A stretch of DNA of 45,237 nt, from positions 1-45,237 of the forward strand of contig VBFO01000112.1 in the NCBI GenBank assembly GCA_005881025.1, in the 5' to 3' direction. The stretch is from Chloroflexota bacterium (lineage in GTDB: Bacteria > Chloroflexota > Dormibacteria > Dormibacterales > Dormibacteraceae). Positions within the stretch are counted from its first letter, which is position 1; each line of letters begins with the position of its first letter. The notes beneath the pieces were generated by a model. The model was not told the origin of the DNA, made no database searches, and saw only the letters and a list, made by a program, of their open reading frames with translations. Below are positions 34,792-45,236 of the stretch, one piece after another. Both the position numbers and the translations under genes were made by a program.

Positions 34792-35097
34792 TCAGCTCTT
34801 GATCTCGATGCTCACGCCCGCGGGGAGCGAGAGCCTCTGCAGCGCGTCGACGACGCGCGGGTTGAAGTCCAGGATGTCGACGACGCGCTTGTGCGTGCGC
34901 ATCTCGAACTGCTCGCGGGAGTCCTTGTCGATGAAGGGACTCCGAATTACTGTCAGTTTTGAGATCTCGGTCGGAAGTGGGATGGGGCCGGCGGTGCGCG
35001 CGTTGGCACGGCGGGCGGTGTCGATGATCTTGTCCGCCGCCTGATCCAGGACCCTGTGGTCGTAAGCCTTCAGCCGGATCCGAATCTTCTGTGCCAC
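34792..35097 (-). CDS. rpsJ: Ribosomal protein S10
   Basis: 30S protein that also acts in antitermination as NusE. The 101 residues include [75 protein letters not shown], typical. The GTG start is 22 nt after P3 of structured element copy 3, which therefore occupies the position where other bacteria have the S10 leader. Confidence 0.98.
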   Translation of the reverse strand: MAQKIRIRLKAYDHRVLDQAADKIIDTARRANARTAGPIPLPTEISKLTVIRSPFIDKDSREQFEMRTHKRVVDILDFNPRVVDALQRLSLPAGVSIEIKS

Positions 35098-35277
35098 TTT
35101 TATTCGGCCCTACCTTTCCCGGTCCGAAACCGCGGTGTTGGGGTGCGGGTTTCGGACCGAAGCGGAGATGGCAACAGCGTGGCCTGGGTCTCGCGGGTCC
35201 CAGGCCACCTCACCGCCGAGGCGGCGATGAGACTCGAGGTCTCGATTGTCAATTGAAGAGTCATTGCTGTTGCCATC
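35098..35277 (-). ncRNA. Structured leader-like RNA element, copy 3 (before rpsJ)
   Basis: P1 is a perfect 12-bp pairing of 35277-35266 (GATGGCAACAGC) with 35178-35167 (GCTGTTGCCATC). P2 is 35208-35179, a 10-bp stem GTGGCCTGGG/CCCAGGCCAC with a 10-nt loop. P3 is 35159-35120, stem CGGTCCGAAACC/GGTTTCGGACCG around loop CGCACCCCAACACCGC. GGGAAAGG follows, and the rpsJ GTG begins 22 nt after P3. Inside P1 two further short hairpins are possible (GAGAC/GTCTC and CCGC/GCGG). It sits at the str|S10 boundary. Confidence 0.84.
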
Positions 35278-35287
35278 GGAGCGCCAA

Positions 35288-36475
35288 TTACTTGACGACT
35301 TCTGTCGCCACGCCTGCGCCGACGGTCTTACCGCCCTCGCGGATGGCGAATCGAAGTCCGGGCTCGATTGCGATCGGCTCACCAAGCGTGATGTCCATGA
35401 CGATGTTGTCGCCTGGCATCACCATCTCGACGCCGTCGGGCAGCTTGACCTCGCCCGTGACGTCAGTCGTCCGCATGTAGAACTGCGGCCGGTAGCCGGT
35501 CAGGAACGGCGTGTGGCGACCACCCTCTTCCTTGGTCAGGACGTACACCTGCGCCTTGAACTGCGTGTGCGGCTTGATCGAGCCGGGCTTGGCCAGAACC
35601 TGGCCGCGCACCACGTCCTCGCGCTTGACGCCACGAAGGAGCGCGCCGACGTTGTCGCCCGCCTGGCACTCGTCCATGTCCTTGTGGAACATCTCGATGC
35701 CGGTGACGACCGTCTTCGTGCTGTTGGGGTGGATGCCGACGATCTCGATCTCCTCGTTCCTCTTGAGCTTCCCGCGCTCGACCCGACCGGTGGTGACAGT
35801 GCCACGACCTTCAATCGTGAACACGTCCTCGATCGGCATCAGGAACGGCTTGTCGACGGGGCGCTCCGGCTCGGGGATGTAGGTGTCGACAGCGTTCATG
35901 AGCTCCAGGATCTTGGGCGACCACTCGGCGTCACCCTCGAGCGCCTTGAGCGCGGAGATGCGGACGATCGGGATGTCGTCGCCCGGGTACTCGTACTTGG
36001 TGAGGAGCTCACGCAGGTCGAGCTCGACCAGCTCGATGAACTCCTTGTCGTCGACCATGTCGCACTTGTTGAGCGCGACCACGAGGAAGGGGACGTTGAC
36101 CTGGCGGGCGAGGATGATGTGCTCGCGGGTCTGCGGCATGGCGCCGTCGTTGGCGGCCACGACCAGGATCGCACCGTCCATCTGGGCGGCGCCGGTGATC
36201 ATGTTTTTGATGTAGTCCTGGTGCCCCGGACAGTCGACATGCGCGTAGTGGCGCTTCTCGGTCTCGTACTCGACGTGCGTGATCGAGATCGTGATGCCGC
36301 GAGCCTTCTCCTCAGGCGCCTTGTCGATGCGGTCGAACGGCGTGAACTCGGCCAGGCCCTTCTCCGCGAGCACCTTGGTGATGGCAGCCGTCAGCGTCGT
36401 CTTGCCATGGTCGATATGACCGATGGTGCCGACGTTCAGGTGCGGCTTGGTCCGCTCAAACTTCTTCTTCGCCAC
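35288..36475 (-). CDS. tuf: Elongation factor Tu
   Basis: GTPase that delivers aminoacyl-tRNA to the ribosome. The 395 residues have G1 [14 protein letters not shown], the switch region [19 protein letters not shown]3 [27 protein letters not shown]4 [11 protein letters not shown], and C-terminal [10 protein letters not shown]-type segments (here [24 protein letters not shown]). GTG start with GGAGGAAG upstream. It is the only tuf in the window. It is followed by 190 nt holding structured element copy 3. Confidence 0.98.
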   Translation of the reverse strand: MAKKKFERTKPHLNVGTIGHIDHGKTTLTAAITKVLAEKGLAEFTPFDRIDKAPEEKARGITISITHVEYETEKRHYAHVDCPGHQDYIKNMITGAAQMDGAILVVAANDGAMPQTREHIILARQVNVPFLVVALNKCDMVDDKEFIELVELDLRELLTKYEYPGDDIPIVRISALKALEGDAEWSPKILELMNAVDTYIPEPERPVDKPFLMPIEDVFTIEGRGTVTTGRVERGKLKRNEEIEIVGIHPNSTKTVVTGIEMFHKDMDECQAGDNVGALLRGVKREDVVRGQVLAKPGSIKPHTQFKAQVYVLTKEEGGRHTPFLTGYRPQFYMRTTDVTGEVKLPDGVEMVMPGDNIVMDITLGEPIAIEPGLRFAIREGGKTVGAGVATEVVK

Positions 36476-36488
36476 TGCTTCCTCCTAA

Positions 36489-38597
<2,109 letters not shown>

Positions 38598-38602
38598 CTC
38601 AC

Positions 38603-39073
38603 TTAGTACCGGAAGTGGCTGAAAGCCTTGTTGCTTTCCGCCATCCGATGCGTCTCTTCCTTTCTCTTCACTGCGCCCCCGGTGTTCTGGGACGCGTCCA
38701 GCAGCTCGAACGCAAGCTTTTCCGACATGCTTCGGCCGCCACGCTGCCGGGCGAAGCGCACGATCCACCGGCGCGCCAGGGCAAGCCGCCTCTCGGGCCG
38801 GATCTCGACCGGTACCTGGTAGGTGGCGCCACCCACGCGGCGCGGCTTGACCTCGAGCAAGGGCGTCGCATTGCGAAGGGCCATGTCGAAGACCTCCAGT
38901 GGCTCCTTCTTGGCCTGCTTTGAGGCGCGCGCCAGAGCGTCGTAAACGAGCTTCTCGGCGGTCGACCGCTTACCGCGGCTCATGACCACGTTCACGAACT
39001 TGGAGATCGCCTCCGACTGGTAAACCGCGTCGGGCGCGACTACACGCTTGTCAGGACGATTGCGGCGAGGCAT
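38603..39073 (-). CDS. rpsG: Ribosomal protein S7
   Basis: Head-assembly protein of the 30S; in E. coli it represses the str operon. The 156 residues include [95 protein letters not shown] and [15 protein letters not shown], the normal signatures. TGATG joins it to rpsL. Confidence 0.98.
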   Translation of the reverse strand: MPRRNRPDKRVVAPDAVYQSEAISKFVNVVMSRGKRSTAEKLVYDALARASKQAKKEPLEVFDMALRNATPLLEVKPRRVGGATYQVPVEIRPERRLALARRWIVRFARQRGGRSMSEKLAFELLDASQNTGGAVKRKEETHRMAESNKAFSHFRY

Positions 39074-39465
39074 CAGGCTGCCGCCTTCGCCTTTTCGCGC
39101 TTGGCGCCGTACTTCGACCGCGCCTTCTTGCGGTTCTTGGTCCCGGCGGTGTCCAGCGTGCCGCGAATGATGTGGTAGCGCACGCCGGGGAGGTCCTTGA
39201 CGCGGCCGCCGCGGATCAAGACCACGGAGTGCTCCTGAAGGTTGTGTCCGATTCCCGGGATGTAGGCGGTGACCTCGATCCCGGTGGTCAGCCGGACGCG
39301 CGCGACCTTGCGCAGGGCCGAGTTCGGCTTCTTGGGTGTCTGGGTATAAACGCGCACGCAGACTCCCCGCCGCTGCGGTGAGCCCCTGAGGGCGGGCGCC
39401 TTAGACTTCGCTCTGGCCGCTTTGCGCCCGATGCGGACCAGCTGCTGGATTGTCGGCAAGCGCAT
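39073..39465 (-). CDS. rpsL: Ribosomal protein S12
   Basis: Decoding-centre protein and streptomycin-resistance locus. The 130 residues begin [13 protein letters not shown] and contain [26 protein letters not shown] and [19 protein letters not shown]. The TPKKPNS segment keeps the lysines that are changed in resistant mutants, so a drug-sensitive form is expected. GGGAG precedes the ATG. First gene of the ribosomal super-operon. Confidence 0.98.
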   Translation of the reverse strand: MRLPTIQQLVRIGRKAARAKSKAPALRGSPQRRGVCVRVYTQTPKKPNSALRKVARVRLTTGIEVTAYIPGIGHNLQEHSVVLIRGGRVKDLPGVRYHIIRGTLDTAGTKNRKKARSKYGAKREKAKAAA

Positions 39466-39518
39466 CTCCCGAAAACGATTGAATTCCCACGCGGCATTAG
39501 CCGATTGGGCGACAAACG

Positions 39519-40130
39519 ATGAGTATACCCAAAAACCACTACTTCAACCCGAAGCCGGAGGTGCCCTCCCGCCCTCACACGGTCCGTCTGCGCACGGGCA
39601 ATCTGGACCTCGAGCTTCAAGCCGACCGCGGGGTTTTCGGTGCCCGTCGGATCGATCTCGGCACCCTGGTTCTGCTCAAGGAAGCCCCCGCGCCTCCAGC
39701 CGGCGGTGAGATCCTGGATCTCGGCGCCGGCTACGGGCCCATCGCCATCGTGCTCGCAAAGGCGTCCCCAAAAGCGCGCGTATGGGCGATCGACGTCAAT
39801 GAGAGGGCGGTCGAGTTGACCAGGGCCAATGCCGTCCTTACAGGTACGCCCAACATCACAGCAGGTACTCCGGAGGAGGTGCCCGAGCATCTCCAGTTCG
39901 ACGCCATCTACTCCAACCCTCCCGTCCGCATCGGCAAGGAGCCTCTTCGACGGCTGCTGTCGGCGTGGCTGGACCGGCTGGCGGCGGGCGGGCAGGCACA
40001 CCTGGTGGTGCAGCGCAACCTGGGCTCGGACTCCTTGGTCCGGTGGCTGAGAGAGACCGGCCGCAGGGTGGAGCGGATCAAGTCCAAGAAGGGATACAGG
40101 GTCATCACGGTCACGGCGCCCACCGCCTGA
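39519..40130 (+). CDS. Small methyltransferase, RsmC-like
   Basis: A 203-residue SAM-dependent methyltransferase of the MTS (methyltransferase small) family. The N-terminus [47 protein letters not shown] matches the RsmC-like proteins that modify G1207 of 16S rRNA. Motif I is [17 protein letters not shown], and the catalytic NPP motif is [14 protein letters not shown]. It lacks the N-terminal pseudo-domain of E. coli RsmC, as do Gram-positive YbxB-type relatives. It diverges from rpsL and is followed 10 nt later by the ABC transporter genes. rRNA substrate is inferred. Confidence 0.85.
   Translation: MSIPKNHYFNPKPEVPSRPHTVRLRTGNLDLELQADRGVFGARRIDLGTLVLLKEAPAPPAGGEILDLGAGYGPIAIVLAKASPKARVWAIDVNERAVELTRANAVLTGTPNITAGTPEEVPEHLQFDAIYSNPPVRIGKEPLRRLLSAWLDRLAAGGQAHLVVQRNLGSDSLVRWLRETGRRVERIKSKKGYRVITVTAPTA
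39522..39527 (-). promoter_or_regulatory. Possible -10 of the ribosomal super-operon promoter
   Basis: TATACT on the minus strand lies about 57 nt upstream of the rpsL start, within the first codons of the divergent methyltransferase gene. A matching -35 at normal spacing is poor (TTGAAG lies only 14 nt upstream), so this is tentative. The 53-bp divergent gap is the only obvious site for a promoter of the whole cluster. Confidence 0.3.
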
Positions 40131-40140
40131 GAGGGGCTCC

Positions 40141-41214
40141 ATGCCTGCGCCCAGCGAGGCCAGGCGGACTCCCAAATCTATACTCTCCCGCAGGTTGGCC
40201 ACCCCGGTCCTGGAGATCGAAGGTCTCCGCACCTACATCCGCCAGCGCAAGGCCCTCGTGCGGGCTGTGGATGGAGTCTCCTTGCGGATCGAGCAGGGCG
40301 AAACGCTCGGGCTGGTAGGCGAGTCAGGCTGCGGCAAGAGCATGACGGCCATGTCGATCATGAAGCTGCTCCCCAACGGCGGCCACATCGCTGCCGGCTC
40401 GATCAAGCTCGCCGGGCAGGACATCGTGCCGCTGGATGAGGACGACATGCGCAAGGTCCGCGGCAACGACGTGGCGGTGATTTTCCAGGACCCGATGACC
40501 TCGCTGAATCCCACCATGACCATCGGGAACCAGATCGCGGAATCGCTGAGGATCCATCGCGGCTGGAACCGTGAGCAGTCGATGAGTCGTGCGGAAGAGG
40601 TGCTGGGGGTGGTTGGCATGCCGCGGCCGAAGGAGCGGCTCTACCAGTATCCGCATCAGCTCTCGGGCGGCCTGCGTCAGCGCGTCATGATCGCGATGGC
40701 GCTGGCGTGTGAGCCACGCCTGCTGATCGCGGACGAGCCGACGACCGCGCTCGACGTGACGATCCAGGCCCAGATTCTGACGCTGCTCGACTCGCTGAAG
40801 CGCGAATTCAAGATGGCGGTGCTCCTGATCACCCACGACATGGGCGTGATCGCGGGACGGGCTGATCGCGTGTGCGTGATGTACGCGGGCAAGATCGTCG
40901 AGGAAGCCCCCATCGACGATCTCTTCGCCCGGACGCAGCACCCCTATACGGAGGCTCTCCTTCAGTCGATCCCTAAACCCGACCAGGACCAGTCCGAGCC
41001 GCTCTACAGCATCCCTGGCATACCGCCCGACCTCTCGCGGCCCCCTACGGCTTGCCGTTTCCATCCTCGCTGCCGCTACGTGACCGAGGAATGCAAGCAG
41101 CGTGAGCCACGCCTGGATGGCGAGAGCTCGCTGCACGTGCACGCCTGCTATCACCCGGTCGGCGGCGGCCGGCCGAGCCGGCCGGTCGCGGAAGAAGCGA
41201 GCGTCCCGTCGTGA
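40141..41214 (+). CDS. Peptide ABC transporter ATP-binding protein (DppD/OppD type)
   Basis: A 357-residue ATPase of the oligo/dipeptide importer family. Walker A is GESGCGKSM near residue 60, the Q-loop is [10 protein letters not shown], the signature is LSGGLRQRV, Walker B is [12 protein letters not shown] and the H-loop is THDMG, all intact. The C-terminal Cys-rich oligopeptide-transporter domain is [25 protein letters not shown] precedes the ATG. Its stop overlaps the next ATPase gene (GTGA). It probably works with DppB, DppC and DppA encoded on the opposite strand. Confidence 0.93.
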   Translation: MPAPSEARRTPKSILSRRLATPVLEIEGLRTYIRQRKALVRAVDGVSLRIEQGETLGLVGESGCGKSMTAMSIMKLLPNGGHIAAGSIKLAGQDIVPLDEDDMRKVRGNDVAVIFQDPMTSLNPTMTIGNQIAESLRIHRGWNREQSMSRAEEVLGVVGMPRPKERLYQYPHQLSGGLRQRVMIAMALACEPRLLIADEPTTALDVTIQAQILTLLDSLKREFKMAVLLITHDMGVIAGRADRVCVMYAGKIVEEAPIDDLFARTQHPYTEALLQSIPKPDQDQSEPLYSIPGIPPDLSRPPTACRFHPRCRYVTEECKQREPRLDGESSLHVHACYHPVGGGRPSRPVAEEASVPS

Positions 41215-42221
41215 CGCCGACCAACGGCTCCAGGCCACTGGTCGACATCCAGCACGTCGTCAAAGAGTTCACCGTGACTCGCGGTGCGTTCCTACCGCAC
41301 CGCGTTGGGACGGTGAAAGCGGTGTCGGATGTATCGCTCGCGATTCAGCAGGGGGAGACTTTCGGCCTCGTCGGCGAATCAGGTTGTGGCAAAACCACCC
41401 TGGGAAGGCTGGTCGTCGCGCTCGAGAAGCCGGACTCGGGGCAGATCTGGTTCGACGGTGATGACCTGGCGAAGCTTGGCCGGACCAGTTTGCGATCGAA
41501 GCGCAGGGGCATGCAGCTGATGTTCCAGGACCCGTACTCGTCACTCGATCCTCGGATGCGTGTGGGCGACATCCTGGCCGAGCCGCTCGTCATCCACCGC
41601 ATCGGCAGCAAGCGGGAGCGCGGGGAGCGGGTCGACGAGCTGCTGCGCGAGGTCGGCCTGAGTCCGACCGCGGTCGAACGGTATCCGCATGAGTTTTCTG
41701 GAGGCCAGCGGCAGCGAATTGGGTTGGCTCGAGCGCTGGCTCTGAGTCCGAGGCTCATCGTCGCCGACGAGCCTGTTTCGGCCCTCGACGTCTCGATTCG
41801 ATCGCAGGTTCTCAACCTGATGAACAGGCTCCAGAAGACTCACGACCTGACCTACATCGTCATCTCGCATGACCTGGGCGTCATCCGGTACGTCTCCGAC
41901 CGAATTGGGGTGATGTACCTGGGCAAGCTCGTCGAGGTTGGGCCCTCGGCGGCGGTTTACCACCGACCGGCCCATCCCTACACGCAGGGTCTCCTGAGCG
42001 CTGTGCCACTGCCAGATCCCAAGCGCGAGCGCGGCAAGCTGCAGCTGGTGCCAAAAGGCGAGCTGCCGTCTCCACTCAACCCGCCTTCCGGGTGTCGCTT
42101 CAGGACCCGCTGCCCACGCGCGCAGGAGATTTGCGCCGAGGTAGAGCCTCCACTGCGAAAGTTTGAGACTGGGCAGCAGGCGGCCTGCCACTTTCCGCTG
42201 GAGACTCCAGCCCAGTCCTAG
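41211..42221 (+). CDS. Peptide ABC transporter ATP-binding protein (DppF/OppF type)
   Basis: The second ATPase of the importer, 336 residues: Walker A GESGCGKTTLGRL, Q-loop FQDPYSSLDPRMRVGDILAEPL, signature FSGGQRQRIGLARAL, Walker B LIVADEPVSALDVSIRSQV, H-loop SHDLG. The C-terminal Cys cluster is CRFRTRCPRAQEIC. The GTG start overlaps the DppD-type gene. It ends facing the dppC-type gene, 349 nt away across a repeat-rich gap. Confidence 0.93.
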   Translation: MTPTNGSRPLVDIQHVVKEFTVTRGAFLPHRVGTVKAVSDVSLAIQQGETFGLVGESGCGKTTLGRLVVALEKPDSGQIWFDGDDLAKLGRTSLRSKRRGMQLMFQDPYSSLDPRMRVGDILAEPLVIHRIGSKRERGERVDELLREVGLSPTAVERYPHEFSGGQRQRIGLARALALSPRLIVADEPVSALDVSIRSQVLNLMNRLQKTHDLTYIVISHDLGVIRYVSDRIGVMYLGKLVEVGPSAAVYHRPAHPYTQGLLSAVPLPDPKRERGKLQLVPKGELPSPLNPPSGCRFRTRCPRAQEICAEVEPPLRKFETGQQAACHFPLETPAQS

Positions 42222-42267
42222 CGATCCACCTTTCGGGCCACCCGACAGAATCGCCGCGGTTTAGCCG

Positions 42268-42364
42268 TTCGGGCCCAAATGGTCCCCTGCGCGAGGGTTG
42301 ACGCTGCCGTTCGGGCGCAAATGGTCCCCTGCGCGAGGGTTGACGCTGCCGTTCGGGCCCAAAT
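42268..42364 (-). repeat. 42-bp-period direct repeat, two full units and one partial
   Basis: TTCGGG starts at 42268, 42310 and 42352, exactly 42 nt apart. Full units read TTCGGGCCCAAATGGTCCCC plus 22 nt of shared sequence. The first two are nearly identical (one C/G change), and the third stops after about 13 nt of match. It lies between the two convergent halves of the transporter locus, downstream of both, so it is not a promoter element here. Confidence 0.92.
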
Positions 42365-42382
42365 CGCGTCGCCTCCAGCGCC

Positions 42383-42445
42383 CTATCGCTTCTGCAGCCG
42401 CACCTCGAACGCATCCCGCATCGCATCTCCGATGAGGTTGAAGGC
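42383..42445 (-). pseudogene. Remnant of the 3' end of a dppC-type permease gene
   Basis: Read on the minus strand this encodes AFNLIGDAMRDAFEVRLQKR and a stop, the same 20 residues as the end of the intact permease gene starting at 42571. Every coding difference between the two copies is a silent third-base change (6 codons), and the stop is TAG rather than TGA. No coding continuity exists upstream; the match breaks off at a perfect palindrome. It is the tail of a lost second permease gene, or of a diverged duplicate. Confidence 0.85.
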
Positions 42446-42470
42446 GCGGGGGGATCAGGATCCCCCCGCG
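42445..42470. repeat. Perfect 12-bp palindrome at the remnant boundary
   Basis: CGCGGGGGGATC and GATCCCCCCGCG flank a 2-nt centre (AG). It begins exactly where similarity to the intact permease gene ends. It could be a hairpin terminator (no T run) or the scar of a rearrangement. Confidence 0.85.
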
Positions 42471-42528
42471 GGACCCCCCTCTCCCAGCCACGATTGGCAG
42501 GCGCCTGGATGATGGACGCTTGGGTGAC

Positions 42529-42547
42529 GGCCGGAATAAATCCGGCC
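42529..42547 (-). terminator. Hairpin after the dppC-type gene
   Basis: GGCCGGA and TCCGGCC form a 7-bp stem with a 5-nt A/T loop, 23 nt past the stop of the permease gene on the minus strand. There is no T run. Probable terminator of the dppA-dppB-dppC transcript. The rest of the 42222-42570 gap holds only the 42-bp repeats, the permease remnant and the palindrome. Confidence 0.5.
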
Positions 42548-42570
42548 TGATCACCACGCGATGGACTTCT

Positions 42571-43500
42571 TCAGCGCTTTTGAAGCCGCACCTCGAACGC
42601 ATCGCGCATCGCATCGCCGATGAGGTTGAACGCCACCACGGTGAGCACGATGAGCAAACCCGCGGGATAGACCAGCCACCAGTACCCGGCGAACGTGTAG
42701 CCGACGCCGTCCGACAGCATCCCGCCCCAGTTCGTCGCCGGCGGCGGCACCCCAAGCCCCAGGAACGACAGCGAAGCGATCACGATGATCGCGTCGGCGA
42801 CCTGGAAGGTGGCGTTGACCATGATCGTCCCGATCGTGTTGGGAATGATGTGTCGTACCACGATCCGCGCATCGGTGCCCCCCATCACCCGCACCGCGTC
42901 CACATACTCTCGCGTCCGAAGGCTGAGCGTCTCCCCGCGGATCAAGCGGGCAGGCGTGAGCCAGGCCACCAGCGCGACGATGAAGACGAGCATCGGCAGG
43001 CTCGGCACGAACATCGCCGCCAGGACCAGGAGCAGGAACAGGGTCGGGATCGCCAGCATCGAGTCGACGATTCGCATCATCAGCTGGTCCAGCCAGCCCC
43101 CGATGAACCCCGCGATGGCGCCCCACAGCACACCGAACGTCGTGGCCAGGATTGCCGCCGTCAGACCGATCTCCAACGAGGTCTGACCGCCCACCATCAG
43201 GCGGCCCAAGAGGTCGTAGCCGACGTTGTCGGTGCCCAGCAGATGGGCCGGGGAAGGCGGCTGTGTGATGTTCGCGATGTCCGTGTTGATCTGGTTCGTG
43301 CGGTAGAGCAGCGGACCCAGGAAGCAGAACAGGAAGACCATGACCACGAAGACGACGCCCGCGATGGCCAGCCTGTTCTCGGCAAATACGCGAGCGGCCA
43401 TCGCCCAGGTCGTGCCGGTGACGCGCACCTCGCCGCCCTCGGCAGGAACGCCTGGGCCAGGACGGCCGGGGACTTCGGGGACCGCCGCGCGCACGCTCAT
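42571..43500 (-). CDS. Peptide ABC transporter permease (DppC/OppC type)
   Basis: A 309-residue inner-membrane permease. After a Pro-rich cytoplasmic N-terminus comes LAIAGVVFVVMVFLFCFLGPLLY, then PPSPAHLLGTDNVGYDLLGRLMVGGQTSLEIGL, a DppC signature. The EAA loop that docks the ATPases is RGETLSLRTREYVDAVRVMGGTDARIVVRHIIPN. About six membrane helices. ATG overlaps the dppB-type stop (ATGA). Its last 20 codons are repeated in a downstream remnant. Confidence 0.94.
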   Translation of the reverse strand: MSVRAAVPEVPGRPGPGVPAEGGEVRVTGTTWAMAARVFAENRLAIAGVVFVVMVFLFCFLGPLLYRTNQINTDIANITQPPSPAHLLGTDNVGYDLLGRLMVGGQTSLEIGLTAAILATTFGVLWGAIAGFIGGWLDQLMMRIVDSMLAIPTLFLLLVLAAMFVPSLPMLVFIVALVAWLTPARLIRGETLSLRTREYVDAVRVMGGTDARIVVRHIIPNTIGTIMVNATFQVADAIIVIASLSFLGLGVPPPATNWGGMLSDGVGYTFAGYWWLVYPAGLLIVLTVVAFNLIGDAMRDAFEVRLQKR

Positions 43501-44453
43501 TCGGCGATCCTCACACGGGGGTCGACGACCGCATAGAACAGGTCCGCGAGCAGGTTGCCCACAACCGTGGCCACCGCGACCACGAAGGTGACGCCCAGCA
43601 GCACGGGGTAGTCACGGGTCCGGGCGGAATCCCAGAACAGGAATCCCATCCCTGGGTAGTTGAAGATGGCCTCGGTGATCAACGCGCCGCCGAAGATCCC
43701 GGGCAGGCTCAGGCCAAGCAGGGTGACGATCGGGATCAGCGCGTTGCGGAGCACGTGGCGATAGAGCACGCCCGCGTTCGAAACCCCCTTCGCCCGCGCG
43801 GTGCGCACGTAGTCCATCACCAGGTTGTCGAGCATCGATGAGCGCATGTAGCGGCTGAACAGGGCGATTGTCACGAGCGCGAGCGACGCCACCGGCAGGA
43901 TCAGCGCCGTCAGCTGGTCCGGCTCGAGGTAGGTGCTGATCGGTCCCTGAGGCCCGATCGGCGCGAGCAGGTTCAGCGGCGGCGAGGCGAAGATCTGGAT
44001 CAGGATCAGCGCGATCCAGAACGCGGGCATCGAGTAGAGGGCGAAGGAGACGCTGGTGAAGAAGTAGTCCTCGACGCGATTGCGCCGTACCGCCTGAAGT
44101 ACGCCGAGCGGGATCGCCACACCGAGCGCGATCAGCGTGGCGACCCCCAGCAGCAGCACCGTCTTCGGCAGGTGATCGCCAAGGAGGCCGCCGACGCTCT
44201 CGTTGAGGCGGTAGGAGAAACCCAGGTTGCCGTGTAGCAGTTGTTGCACGTAGAAGAGGTACTGCTGCCAGCCGGGCAGGTCGAACCCGTTCTCGTGGTT
44301 GAAGGCCGCGATCTCAGCCGGGGAGGCTCGAGGCCCCAGGATGGCCCTGGCCACCCCTCCAGGCAGCATGCGCGTGAGCACGAACGTGATCACCGTGACC
44401 CCGAAGATCACGGCCAGCGACTGCAACAGTCGCCGGACCAGGAATGCGAGCAC
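43497..44453 (-). CDS. Peptide ABC transporter permease (DppB/OppB type)
   Basis: The partner permease, 318 residues: LAFLVRRLLQSLAVIFGVTVITFVLTRMLPGG at the N-terminus, GNLGFSYRLNESV in the periplasmic loop, and the EAA loop SSMLDNLVMDYVRTARAKGVSNAGVLYRHVLRNALIP. The GTG start lies 12 nt after the solute-binding protein stop, in the normal A-B-C order. Confidence 0.94.
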   Translation of the reverse strand: MLAFLVRRLLQSLAVIFGVTVITFVLTRMLPGGVARAILGPRASPAEIAAFNHENGFDLPGWQQYLFYVQQLLHGNLGFSYRLNESVGGLLGDHLPKTVLLLGVATLIALGVAIPLGVLQAVRRNRVEDYFFTSVSFALYSMPAFWIALILIQIFASPPLNLLAPIGPQGPISTYLEPDQLTALILPVASLALVTIALFSRYMRSSMLDNLVMDYVRTARAKGVSNAGVLYRHVLRNALIPIVTLLGLSLPGIFGGALITEAIFNYPGMGFLFWDSARTRDYPVLLGVTFVVAVATVVGNLLADLFYAVVDPRVRIAE

Positions 44454-44465
44454 GCTACGGCCCGA

Positions 44466-45236
44466 TTAGGACGCCGTGAAGTACCAGGTCTCCGGGTTGA
44501 GCTGCAGCAGCGGGTCCTGCGGATCCCATCCATGCAGCGTTTTCTTGACCATGCTGAGCTGCGCCGGGAAGGTTGGCAACCAGATCACCGGCAGGTCCTT
44601 GGCGAGAAAGTCCTGGTAGGCGTACAGCGTATTCACGTCGCTGCTGGTCGTGGTGGCGGCGGTGTTGGCGTCGTTGGTCGGGTTGCTGTAGGCGCCGCCG
44701 TTGGATCCCGCCCCGGTTGAGAAGATCTCATCGCCGGTCGGGTAGTAGTCGGGCGCGAATATCCAGCCGCCGCCCCAGTAGTCCATGTCAGCCACCGAGC
44801 TGCCACCGAACGAGTCGGTGATGACCGTGTTGAACGGAGCCTCGCTCAGGGCCAGTTCCATACCCACCTTGGAGAAGTCGCTCTTCATGGCCTGCATCTC
44901 CTGGCCGACGTACACCAGGCCCGTTGCGTACTCCATCTTGAACTGCGCCTTCTGGCCGGCCTTGATGCCGTCGCCGCACTGGCCCGACCCGGTGCCTGGG
45001 TTGGTGCAGGTGCTCACGCCGCCCGCGTTGACCGTCCAGCCGTTGTCGGTCAGCAGCTTCTTGGCCGCGGACACGTCATACGGGTACGGGTTGTGCTTCT
45101 CGAAGTCATCGGCGAAGCTGCTCGGAGGCTGGATCGGCACGGGTCCATAGTCCGGAACGCCGTAGCCCTTGAGGATGTTCTTGATCCAGCCGTCCTGGTC
45201 GATCAGGTGCTGGATCGCCTGGCGGATGTACAGCTG
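44466..45236 (-). CDS. Peptide-binding protein of the ABC importer (5' end off window)
   Basis: The C-terminal 256 residues of an extracytoplasmic solute-binding protein of the SBP_bac_5 family, which captures peptides for the DppB/C permeases. The frame is open to the window edge; the track's start at 45140 is internal. Visible features are QLYIRQAIQHLIDQDGWIKNILKGYG, DVSAAKKLLTDNGW (a family landmark) and DYWGGGWIFAPDYYPTGDEIFSTGAGSNGGAYSNP. It ends NPETWYFTAS. The signal peptide would lie upstream and cannot be seen. Ligand unknown. Confidence 0.92.
   Translation of the reverse strand, partial: QLYIRQAIQHLIDQDGWIKNILKGYGVPDYGPVPIQPPSSFADDFEKHNPYPYDVSAAKKLLTDNGWTVNAGGVSTCTNPGTGSGQCGDGIKAGQKAQFKMEYATGLVYVGQEMQAMKSDFSKVGMELALSEAPFNTVITDSFGGSSVADMDYWGGGWIFAPDYYPTGDEIFSTGAGSNGGAYSNPTNDANTAATTTSSDVNTLYAYQDFLAKDLPVIWLPTFPAQLSMVKKTLHGWDPQDPLLQLNPETWYFTAS

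Noticed and set aside
35249-35254. TTGACA in element copy 3 as a promoter -35
   Set aside because: No acceptable -10 lies 16-18 nt downstream, and the other two copies lack it.
42268-42364. 42-bp-period units as a CRISPR array
   Set aside because: Only two full units, the whole unit is repeated with no unique spacers, and no cas genes are nearby.
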